This document shows, in pieces, positions 8,332 through 16,427 of a DNA stretch of 64,000 nt; positions within the stretch are counted from its first letter, which is position 1, and every line of letters starts with the position of its first letter. Origin of the DNA: Chitinophagaceae bacterium (GTDB taxonomy: Bacteria; Bacteroidota; Bacteroidia; Chitinophagales; Chitinophagaceae); NCBI GenBank assembly GCA_016720775.1, contig JADKJX010000001.1:496001-560000 (forward strand), in the 5' to 3' direction. Below the pieces are notes generated by a model. It saw only the letters and a list, made by a program, of their open reading frames with translations, was not told where the DNA came from and did no database searches. The position numbers and the translations under genes are program-made.

Positions 8332-10194
8332 TTGGCCACATTTATTTTAGGAATTTCTGCCTACTACCACGACAGTGCTGCTGCCATCGTTTGCGATGGT
8401 GAAATAGTAGCGGCTGCTCATGAAGAACGCTTTACCAGGAAAAAACACGATCCTTCTTTTCCTGAAAATGCCGTACGATATGTATTGCAGGAAGCCGGTA
8501 TTGAATTCAAAGACCTGACAGCAATTGCTTTTTACGATAAACCTTTCATTAAGTTTGAACGGCTGATCGAAACCTATCATGCATTTGCTCCCAAGGGCCT
8601 TACCAGTTTTCTTTCCTCTGTTCCGGTATGGATAAAGGAGAAACTGTTCATGAAGAAAATGCTGAATGATGAGTTCAAAAAATTCAGCGATAAGAAGATC
8701 CCGGTTCTTTTCCCGGAACATCACTTATCGCATGCAGCCAGTGCGTTCTATCCCAGTCCCTTCAACGAAGCCGCCATTTTAACCATCGACGGTGTGGGCG
8801 AATGGGCAACTACTACCATCGGGCACGGAACAGGCAACGAGATAAAAATGCTGAGGGAATTACACTTCCCTCATTCGCTTGGTTTGCTGTATTCAGCCTT
8901 TACGTATTATACGGGCTTTACCGTTAACAGCGGTGAGTATAAACTGATGGGCCTGGCCCCTTATGGTAACCCCGATTCTCCGCAAACAAAAGAGTTCAAG
9001 GAAAAAACATTAAGTACACTGATTGACATACGGGAAGACGGATCCATCCTGCTGAACATGGATTACTTTAATTATGCCACAGGATTAAAGATGACCAATA
9101 ACAGTAAGTGGACAGCATTGTTTGGCCTGCCTCCCCGCAACCCTGAATCAGAAATTTCGCAGGACTATATGAATATGGCGCTGGCCATTCAGCAGATAAC
9201 CGAAGAGATCGTTATCAAGCTTGCGCAAACTGCAAAAAAACTGACCAACAGTGATAACCTGGTAATGGCAGGGGGCGTTGCATTGAACTGTGTGGCAAAC
9301 GGAAAACTTATTGAAACAGGCCTATTCAAGAATATCTGGATACAGCCGGCCTCGGGTGATGCCGGTGGCGCATTAGGCGCTGCATACCTGGGATGGTATT
9401 TATGGAAAGGAGAAAAAAGAACCGTGAACCCCAATGTGGCCGATGAAATGAAAGGAGCTTACTTAGGTCCGGAATACGATGATAAGAACATACTTGGCAT
9501 GGTAAGAAAATACGATGCTAAGTATAATTATTATGAAGACTTCAATGCACTTACCAAAGTGGTAGCAGCAAAACTGGCTGAAGGAAATGTGGTCGGTTGG
9601 TTCCAGGGAAGAATGGAATATGGCCCGAGAGCCTTGGGAGGCCGCAGTATATTAGGGGATGCAAGAAACCCGGAGATGCAGAAAAAAATGAACCTTAAGA
9701 TAAAATACCGGGAAGGGTTCAGGCCGTTTGCACCCTCCGTACTGGAAGAGGATATCAGCGAGTATTTTAAATTACAGGGAACATCGCCGTATATGCTGGT
9801 GGTAATGCCTGTACAGGACAAACACATCAAACCATTGCCGGCAAACTACAACGACATGGAAATGTATGAACGGCTTTATCACCTTCGTTCTGATATTCCT
9901 GCAGTAACACACGTGGATTATTCTGCCAGGATACAAAGCGTAAGTAAAAAAACAAATCCACGCTACTGGAACCTGATCAACGAATTTAAAAATCAAACCG
10001 GGTTTGGGTTGCTGGTTAACTCCAGCTTTAATGTACGTGGCGAACCCATTGTATGTACGCCCGATGATGCTTTCCGTTGTTTCATGCGAACTGAAATGGA
10101 TTTTTTAGTAGTGGGTAATTTTGTTTTTGATAAAACAGGCCAGAAAGAATTACTGAATGATACAAACTGGAAGGAAGAATTTAAACTGGATTAA
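8332..10194 (+). CDS. O-carbamoyltransferase (NodU/TobZ/SxtI family)
   Basis: 620 aa. It transfers the carbamoyl group of carbamoyl phosphate, through a carbamoyl-adenylate, to a hydroxyl, here probably on a sugar. The Kae1-like N-terminal domain starts ILGISAYYHDSAAAIV and has HHLSHAASAFYPSPF and LTIDGVGEW. The YrdC-like C-terminal part has GRMEYGPRALGGRSIL and VNSSFNVRGEPIVCTP. The start is a TTG: an in-frame stop lies at 8317-8319, no ATG lies between, and the family's N-terminal motif begins three residues later. It forms a tight cassette with the SxtJ and DUF5989 genes before it and an SGNH protein 9 nt after it. Confidence 0.93.
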   Translation: MATFILGISAYYHDSAAAIVCDGEIVAAAHEERFTRKKHDPSFPENAVRYVLQEAGIEFKDLTAIAFYDKPFIKFERLIETYHAFAPKGLTSFLSSVPVWIKEKLFMKKMLNDEFKKFSDKKIPVLFPEHHLSHAASAFYPSPFNEAAILTIDGVGEWATTTIGHGTGNEIKMLRELHFPHSLGLLYSAFTYYTGFTVNSGEYKLMGLAPYGNPDSPQTKEFKEKTLSTLIDIREDGSILLNMDYFNYATGLKMTNNSKWTALFGLPPRNPESEISQDYMNMALAIQQITEEIVIKLAQTAKKLTNSDNLVMAGGVALNCVANGKLIETGLFKNIWIQPASGDAGGALGAAYLGWYLWKGEKRTVNPNVADEMKGAYLGPEYDDKNILGMVRKYDAKYNYYEDFNALTKVVAAKLAEGNVVGWFQGRMEYGPRALGGRSILGDARNPEMQKKMNLKIKYREGFRPFAPSVLEEDISEYFKLQGTSPYMLVVMPVQDKHIKPLPANYNDMEMYERLYHLRSDIPAVTHVDYSARIQSVSKKTNPRYWNLINEFKNQTGFGLLVNSSFNVRGEPIVCTPDDAFRCFMRTEMDFLVVGNFVFDKTGQKELLNDTNWKEEFKLD

Positions 10195-10203
10195 TTAAAT
10201 GCC

Positions 10204-11370
10204 ATGGCAGAGAAAGAGAAAACAACATCCGTTTCAAAGGGAAAAAAGATAAAATTCGTTTTATTTACTTTTCTTTTCCTGTTTGCGATCATTTTTGTTA
10301 TTGGTGAAATAATCCTGGCCATCACACACTACCAGTCCACCTATGATAAAATGAAACGCTTCTCTCTCACCCAGGCCAAATGGTGGGCATGCGATTCTGT
10401 TGGTGGCCCCCGGTATGTTTCAAACCAGGTGGGTGTTCCTGATTCCATTCATTTCCTGAGAGAGATATGGTATTACAACCGGCTGAAGATGATTAATAAT
10501 GACGGTTATCACGACCGGGATAATTTTACAGCGATCTCACCGGCAAGCGATTCTTTAAAAGTACTGGTGGCCGGCGATAGCTTTACATGGGGTGCTTCTG
10601 CCAATATCGACAGCTCGTATGTGGACGTATTGGAAAGCGATATTAAAAAAGCTCATCCTGCGCTTTTGTGGAATACAGGTATCCCGGCTACGGGAACAAA
10701 TCATGCACTCTTTACTGTAAAAAAATACCTGCCGCTGCAGCATTCAAACTATGTGGTATTGGGATTTTACGTAGGCAATGATTTTGAAGATAACCTGTTG
10801 CCCTATGATCAGCTGGTGTTTAATGACCTTGCTTCCTGTTACAATCTTTACGACTACGATAAGGATTTTAAACCCTATCGTATAACAAAGCGTGAAGCAT
10901 TTAAAAAGGCCACCGGCTCATTCCCGGCAGAAGAACTGAATTTCATTCAGAAGATACTTATCCGCAGCCGGTTCATCACCTTTCTTGGCGACCTGAAAGA
11001 AAAGGTAGCAAACAGGCTCAGCGGAAATAAAGGAAAGACAAATGACCAGGAATATAAACTAACCAAAGATTACCTGCAGCAACTGAAGGACTATGTAAGT
11101 GCAAATAATGCCGAGCTGATCGTTTTGATCATCCCGGCATCAAATGATATAAAAGAAAAAGAAGAACATTACCTGAATGCCATAAAACTGATGAAGGAAC
11201 TGTCGGTACAATACGTGGATCCCATAAGCCAGTTGGCAGCAGATGATTATTTAAAGATCGATGGCGGGCACTGGAAAAACCGGGGACATGTTGAAGCCGG
11301 ACATTTGCTAAGCACCTACCTGCTGAACCGTATTAAGAACAAGGGACAAAATAATTTCCGGCAGAACTGA
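10204..11370 (+). CDS. SGNH/GDSL-type hydrolase-like protein with N-terminal membrane anchor
   Basis: 388 aa. One membrane helix (about residues 18-38) is followed by an outward-facing SGNH domain: nucleophile S126 in GDSFTWG, a glycine block around LWNTGIPATG, the oxyanion Asn in GNDFEDN, and the catalytic pair D353/H356 in DGGHWKNRGH. SGNH proteins in polysaccharide loci act as O-acyl esterases or transferases in the periplasm. Its place behind the carbamoyltransferase suggests a role in the same decoration, but this is inference. The gap to the next gene is 88 nt. Confidence 0.8.
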   Translation: MAEKEKTTSVSKGKKIKFVLFTFLFLFAIIFVIGEIILAITHYQSTYDKMKRFSLTQAKWWACDSVGGPRYVSNQVGVPDSIHFLREIWYYNRLKMINNDGYHDRDNFTAISPASDSLKVLVAGDSFTWGASANIDSSYVDVLESDIKKAHPALLWNTGIPATGTNHALFTVKKYLPLQHSNYVVLGFYVGNDFEDNLLPYDQLVFNDLASCYNLYDYDKDFKPYRITKREAFKKATGSFPAEELNFIQKILIRSRFITFLGDLKEKVANRLSGNKGKTNDQEYKLTKDYLQQLKDYVSANNAELIVLIIPASNDIKEKEEHYLNAIKLMKELSVQYVDPISQLAADDYLKIDGGHWKNRGHVEAGHLLSTYLLNRIKNKGQNNFRQN

Positions 11371-11458
11371 TACTGCCGTGTTCCGGTCCTTGCAGGTACA
11401 CATAACAATCCTTTGAAAATAGTAATTGCAGAACCCTTAAATATAATTTTAAGATTCA

Positions 11459-12658
11459 TTGATAAGGAAAAATATATACCCCGGCGAAAATGTACTTACG
11501 GTTTCAAAAAAACATGAAGCCAGCCTTGGCTATTTCTGGTATGGGTTTGCTGTTTACCTGTTGTTCTTTTTCCTGGCATCTGCAGAAACAAACTGGCTGA
11601 GTGCCGCCAGCTGCCAGGGTTTCCAGATAATAGGGTTTATTCTGATGATCGTGGGCAGCATGAGCCTGATGAAATTTAAATTCGACAGCAAATATCTTAA
11701 AACGCTGTTTACCATCAACCTTCTTTATTCAGTAACGATCGTTTTAAGGGGGTCGCAGTACGATTTTAATTCCCTGAAACAAATGTTCCTGGATATTACG
11801 TTCGGTATCTGGCCTTATTTCGCATCCGTGGTTCTTTTGCTGCCGAGGAATATCAAATCATATAAGAAGATATTCGTTGCACTGGTTGCGATGGGTGTTT
11901 GTTTTCTCCTCGGCGTTATACTATTTTACGATACCCTTCATGATTACGACCGCCTGAACCTGGTAAGCCAGGGCCTGGTAGAAAATCTTACGAGCATACT
12001 GGCTTTGCCCATTGGTTTTATATTGCTTAACTATGTTTATCATACAAGCAAAAAGGGGGGATTCCTTGGAAAGGTAGGAATGAAAAATGTTTTCGCACTG
12101 GTTGTAATGGGCGTTGCCTTATTCTTTTCCATATTCCGGGCACGCAGGGGATTGATTTTTATAAACGGAAGTACCCTGATCTGTGTGGGTATGATCTATG
12201 TGATAACCACTAAAAAGAAAGCCCTCATTATTTCAATGGCTATTGTTTTAGCATTGGTTGCATCTACCGTTGTGGCAGGTATGAAAACACCAGCCATGTT
12301 CAATTTTCTTATAGACAGGGGCGAAGAAGATACCCGGTCGGGTGTGGAAGATTATATGTATGCAGATATGTCGTCCAACGACTGGGTTATCGGCAAAGGA
12401 ATAAAAGGAAAATACTATTGCCCGATTGTAGACAATGTGAATGATGCAGAAGGGGCCGGTTTCCGCGATAATATTGAAACAGGCTATCTGCAGATCATCC
12501 TGAAAGGTGGTATTCTCAGTCTTGCCCTATTGCTGGGCATGCTTATTCCCGCAGTGTATAAAGGCTTTTTTAAATCGAAGAATGTGTTATCGAAGGCGGC
12601 AGCTATGTGGGTATTCCTTTGGATCGTTTATCTATACCCCACGGGGGCCTGGTTTTAA
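11459..12658 (+). CDS. O-antigen polymerase/ligase-like membrane protein (Wzy/WaaL type), 3' end frameshifted
   Basis: 399 aa as it stands, starting at TTG 11459. It has about ten membrane helices and a large loop before the last ones holding DRGEEDTRSG and a GKGIKGKYY segment, as in Wzy/WaaL-type proteins. Such proteins polymerise repeat units or ligate the finished glycan in the periplasm. The frame stops at TGAWF, but the next frame continues GFNMSYVLVW, a natural last helix. Removing one G from the five-G run at 12643-12647 joins both parts into a 432-aa protein ending at 12758. I read this as one gene with a homopolymer indel, real or technical. Confidence 0.78.
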   Translation: MIRKNIYPGENVLTVSKKHEASLGYFWYGFAVYLLFFFLASAETNWLSAASCQGFQIIGFILMIVGSMSLMKFKFDSKYLKTLFTINLLYSVTIVLRGSQYDFNSLKQMFLDITFGIWPYFASVVLLLPRNIKSYKKIFVALVAMGVCFLLGVILFYDTLHDYDRLNLVSQGLVENLTSILALPIGFILLNYVYHTSKKGGFLGKVGMKNVFALVVMGVALFFSIFRARRGLIFINGSTLICVGMIYVITTKKKALIISMAIVLALVASTVVAGMKTPAMFNFLIDRGEEDTRSGVEDYMYADMSSNDWVIGKGIKGKYYCPIVDNVNDAEGAGFRDNIETGYLQIILKGGILSLALLLGMLIPAVYKGFFKSKNVLSKAAAMWVFLWIVYLYPTGAWF

Positions 12659-12758
12659 CATGAGCTATGTGCTGGTATGGATTGCGGCGGGGATCTGTTA
12701 CTCTGATAAGATCAGGGAACTTTCAGACGAAACCATAAAAGCTCATTTGCAAAATTGA
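12643..12758 (+). other. Out-of-frame C-terminal extension of the polymerase/ligase gene
   Basis: From the G5 run onward, the frame shifted by one base encodes GPGFNMSYVLVWIAAGIC and then a short charged tail ending at the TGA at 12756-12758. This supplies the last membrane helix missing from the upstream frame. With G4 instead of G5, the span 11459-12758 becomes 1299 nt, an exact multiple of three. Confidence 0.7.
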
Positions 12759-12795
12759 CCCGGAAAATTCTGTACTAAAAACTAATAATGCTTAA

Positions 12796-14112
12796 ATGCC
12801 CTTACCCAAAACCCTGATAATCGGACAGCCATTCAACAATAATTTTGGCGGTGGTATTACCCAGGCAAACCTGTTTGGCGGATGGAGTAAGGACAGGCTT
12901 GCAGTAGTATGCACCGATCATATATTTAACAACATCAACGCAGAGGCCTGCGATACATATTATATACTGGGCAGCGAAGAATACAAATGGATGTTCCCGT
13001 TCAATCTTTTGCAACGTAAGGTAGCGTCCGGCGAAAGAAAAGTAAAAACTGAGACAAGTAAAGGGGCACCTGTTGCTGCCAAGGCGAATTTCAGAACCAG
13101 GTTAATTGATAATTATTTTTATCCTTTTCTTGAATACACTGGATTGTTCCACTCACTTTCCCGTATCGAATTATCAGATAAACTCTGCAAGTGGATCGAT
13201 GAATACAACCCCGACTGCATTTATGCACAGGCATCCAGCCGGGAAGGGGTTTTGTTTTGCAAAGCGATCCAGGAATATGCAAAAAAACCAATGATCTATC
13301 ACGTGATGGATGACTGGCCTTCCACCATCAGCCAGAAAGGCCCGTTTAAAAATTACTGGCATAAAAGAATTGACAGGGAGTTGAGAGCAATGATGGACAG
13401 GGCTACGGTGTTGTTAAGCATCAGTCATGCCATGGCCCGGGAATATAAGAAGCGGTACGGAAAGGATTTCACCACATTTCATAACCCCATTGAAATTGAT
13501 TTCTGGAAAAGTCACCAGCGAAATAATTACGAACTGGATGCAACCCCAACAATACTTTATGCCGGAAGGATCGGTACGGGTATTCAAACAAGTTTGGAAT
13601 CGCTGGCCCAGGCGGTCGATAAAGTAAATGACGAATTGAAAACTTCTGTACAGTTTGTATTGCAGACAAAAGACCAGCCGACCTGGATCGAAAAATACAA
13701 GTGTGTAAAACATAAAGCAATGGTGGCGTATAAGGAGTTACCTAAAGTTTTTGCAGAAGCAGATTTCCTTTACCTGCCGTATGATTTTTCGGCCGAGTCG
13801 ATAAGGTTCATCAAATACTCCATGCCTACAAAAGCGCCTGAGTATATGATCAGCGGAACGCCGGTCATTGTTTTTGGTCCGGGCGAAACTGCGCTAGTGG
13901 AAGACGCCGTACAAAACAAATGGGCCTTGACGGTAACAGAGAATAATGTCGGCAAGTTGGCAGAAGCGGTAGCGGCATTGGTAACAGATATCAATCTCCG
14001 GAAACAAATCGCAGCAACTGCGATCAGCATAGCAGAAACAAATTACGATTCAGAAAAAGTACGAAACCGGTTCAGGGAAGTGATGGCTTCAATGATCGGT
14101 AAAACAAATTGA
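12796..14112 (+). CDS. Glycosyltransferase, GT4-like
   Basis: 438 aa, opening with TLIIGQPFNNNFGGGITQANLF, a strand followed by a glycine-rich acceptor-domain loop. Later features are YAQASSREGVLF, DDWPSTI, SISHAMAREYKKRYG and a donor-domain block PEYMISGTPVIVFGPGE. The order fits a GT-B, family-4-type retaining enzyme acting on the lipid-linked intermediate. Sugar specificity is not readable. The stop overlaps a possible TTG start of the next glycosyltransferase, so the two are coupled. Confidence 0.82.
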   Translation: MPLPKTLIIGQPFNNNFGGGITQANLFGGWSKDRLAVVCTDHIFNNINAEACDTYYILGSEEYKWMFPFNLLQRKVASGERKVKTETSKGAPVAAKANFRTRLIDNYFYPFLEYTGLFHSLSRIELSDKLCKWIDEYNPDCIYAQASSREGVLFCKAIQEYAKKPMIYHVMDDWPSTISQKGPFKNYWHKRIDRELRAMMDRATVLLSISHAMAREYKKRYGKDFTTFHNPIEIDFWKSHQRNNYELDATPTILYAGRIGTGIQTSLESLAQAVDKVNDELKTSVQFVLQTKDQPTWIEKYKCVKHKAMVAYKELPKVFAEADFLYLPYDFSAESIRFIKYSMPTKAPEYMISGTPVIVFGPGETALVEDAVQNKWALTVTENNVGKLAEAVAALVTDINLRKQIAATAISIAETNYDSEKVRNRFREVMASMIGKTN

Positions 14113-14114
14113 TA

Positions 14115-15290
14115 ATGGTTAACCAGGGCCTTAACATAGTGATAATGGGTGTTTCCTGCTTCGACGGGATGGCCGGGTCGACCCGTGTGCGAAACCTGTT
14201 TGAGCCATTGCTGGGTAAGGGCCTGCTGCGTGCGAATAACCTCATTTACGAAACAGATAATAAAGTATCCATTGGAAAAGAAGGAAGGCTGAACAATATT
14301 AACTTCCGCATCATTGGGTTCCGGCTTGGTAATCCATTTTCTATTTTCAGTTTCTGGAGCAGGGGAATCTCGTTCTTAAAAAAGAACAAACAGGCCGGCA
14401 GTAAGAACATCATCTATAATTACAACTACCCCGATCTTAAGAACATATTTTTTTTAATGTACGGAAGAATGATCGGGTATAAGATCGTGTTTGATATTAT
14501 AGAAGACAACCGGTTCGAAGCACACGTAGGCTTTATGAATAAGCTGCGGATCAAAACCTCGCTGGTATTGTTTAAGCTATCCCGGTATTTTACAAAAGCT
14601 TATGTTGCCATTTCTGATCATCTATATGAAAGAGCGCAGCTTAATTCAAAAGGAAAGATCCCGGTGCACCTGATCCCGATAACGGTTAACCTGGATTATT
14701 TTAAGATCAATGGTTACCAGGTGAACAGGAATGACCTAAAGATCTTTTACGGTGGTTCTTTCGCACCAAAAGATGGGCTTGGTTACCTGCTTGACGCATT
14801 TGAAGAAGTAAGTAAAAAAGACAGCAACATCAAACTTATCTTAACCGGCCTGGGTAACCCGGCTGATGTAGATAAGATAAAAGCTAAGATCGCCGCATCG
14901 GCTGCAAAGGAAAGAATACTCTTTAAAGGCTTTTTAAGCACAGAAGAATATTATTCAACGCTGAATAGTTGCGACATCTTTTGCATGACGAGGGTTAACT
15001 CAAAATTTGCGAACGCAGGATTTCCTTTTAAACTGGGTGAATTCCTGGCTTCTGGTAAAGGGGTGATCGCTACCAGGGTTGGCGATGTTCCCAAATACCT
15101 GCATAACGAAGAGAACTCATTGCTGATAAACCCTGATTCGGTTGCAGACATTGTACAGGCTTTATTGGTATTCATTAATAACCCGGAAAAGATAAATATA
15201 CTGGGCGCAGCAGCAAGAAGAACAGCTGAAACCAATTTTGATTCAGACAAAGTAAGTATGGAGTTGTTATCCATTTTCAATTCCATTTAA
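14115..15290 (+). CDS. Glycosyltransferase, GT4-like
   Basis: 391 aa from ATG 14115; a TTG at 14109 would add two residues. It begins with a beta strand and loop GLNIVIMGVSCFDGMAG, typical of GT-B enzymes, and has FYGGSFAPKDGLGYLLDAF before the donor domain and FPFKLGEFLASGKGVIAT within it. The last block carries the conserved acidic residue of GT4 donor sites. It is placed between two other glycosyltransferases with gaps of 2 and 18 nt. Role: one transfer step in repeat-unit assembly; donor unknown. Confidence 0.85.
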   Translation: MVNQGLNIVIMGVSCFDGMAGSTRVRNLFEPLLGKGLLRANNLIYETDNKVSIGKEGRLNNINFRIIGFRLGNPFSIFSFWSRGISFLKKNKQAGSKNIIYNYNYPDLKNIFFLMYGRMIGYKIVFDIIEDNRFEAHVGFMNKLRIKTSLVLFKLSRYFTKAYVAISDHLYERAQLNSKGKIPVHLIPITVNLDYFKINGYQVNRNDLKIFYGGSFAPKDGLGYLLDAFEEVSKKDSNIKLILTGLGNPADVDKIKAKIAASAAKERILFKGFLSTEEYYSTLNSCDIFCMTRVNSKFANAGFPFKLGEFLASGKGVIATRVGDVPKYLHNEENSLLINPDSVADIVQALLVFINNPEKINILGAAARRTAETNFDSDKVSMELLSIFNSI

Positions 15291-15308
15291 AAAACACGAT
15301 TGTAAAAA

Positions 15309-16376
15309 ATGAAAATATTATTTGGCTTACACGGCACTACGCATACCGAGATCGCTCAGTCGGAGATCGATGCTTTCCGCAAAGCGGGTGCAGAGACAGA
15401 AGCCTGTGCGTATGGCAACTGGGGTACAGCCAATGGGATGATCAACAGCCTGAAACTTGTTTTTCAAAATGCCCGTGACCTGAAAAAGAAAGCAGCCATT
15501 CAAAAAACTGATATCGTTTACCTGAACACAGCATTCGATCATAAAACACTGGTAAGGGATTCGATCACCATGTTCATCTTAAAAAGATATGACCGGAACC
15601 TTAAGATCGTTCTGAAATTTCATGGCTCGGAAAGCAAAGTAGTATTCTCAAAGAACCTGCTTAAAAATTATGTATTGCGTAAGGCCAGCCTCCTGCTCAC
15701 TTTGTCGCAGGAAGAACGGAATAATTTCTTAAGCATCGGTGTTCCACCGGAAAAAGTACAGGTTACGGCCAATGTTATTCAGAAAGACCTGTACATACCG
15801 GATCGGGCCTTCAAAAAGGGCCTGGGCCTGGCCGAAGAAACCAATGTGCTTTTGTTTGTTGGCAGGTTCATGCACGAGAAAGGAATTTTAGACCTGGTAG
15901 AGGCGTGTAGGCTTTTTAAAGAGGCGCATGTAAATTTCTGCCTGTTTTGCCTGGGTAATGGGCCCCTGCTGGAAGAGGTTAACAGCCTTATCAGTAAATA
16001 TGGACTAAAAGATAATATTAAATTGCCCGGTCATATACCTGAAAGCGAAACAAGACGTTATTATGCTAATTGTAATGTGCTTATTTTGCCAACTTACCAC
16101 GAGGAGGGCTTCCCGATGGCAGTTTTCCAGGCGGTGGGAGCCGGCAGACCTGTAATTACAACCAGGATAAGAGCGGCGGCGGATTATATGACGGAAAATG
16201 AACATTGCCTGTGGGTGGAGAAAAAAAATCCACAACAGGTATATCAGCAGATATTTGCATTGGTAAACAATAAGCCGTTGCAGGAAAAAATGAGCGTGAA
16301 TAATTTAGCACTGGCTGAAAAGTTTACTGCTGAAAAAATAGTAAGCAAACTGCTTGCGTATTTTAAAACGATCTGA
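15309..16376 (+). CDS. Glycosyltransferase, GT4 family
   Basis: 355 aa. The N-terminal domain has ILFGLHGTTHTEI, and the donor domain has LFVGRFMHEKGILDLVEA and EEGFPMAVFQAVGAGRPVI, a standard GT4 arrangement (Glycos_transf_1). FHGSES occurs at the acceptor-side motif. It is the last of the first group of glycosyltransferases, followed after 51 nt by the asparagine-synthase-like gene. Donor and acceptor are unknown. Confidence 0.88.
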   Translation: MKILFGLHGTTHTEIAQSEIDAFRKAGAETEACAYGNWGTANGMINSLKLVFQNARDLKKKAAIQKTDIVYLNTAFDHKTLVRDSITMFILKRYDRNLKIVLKFHGSESKVVFSKNLLKNYVLRKASLLLTLSQEERNNFLSIGVPPEKVQVTANVIQKDLYIPDRAFKKGLGLAEETNVLLFVGRFMHEKGILDLVEACRLFKEAHVNFCLFCLGNGPLLEEVNSLISKYGLKDNIKLPGHIPESETRRYYANCNVLILPTYHEEGFPMAVFQAVGAGRPVITTRIRAAADYMTENEHCLWVEKKNPQQVYQQIFALVNNKPLQEKMSVNNLALAEKFTAEKIVSKLLAYFKTI

Positions 16377-16427
16377 ACTGAAAATTAAATTGATTCAGAA
16401 CAGCATTGATACTGTAAATATTAAAAA

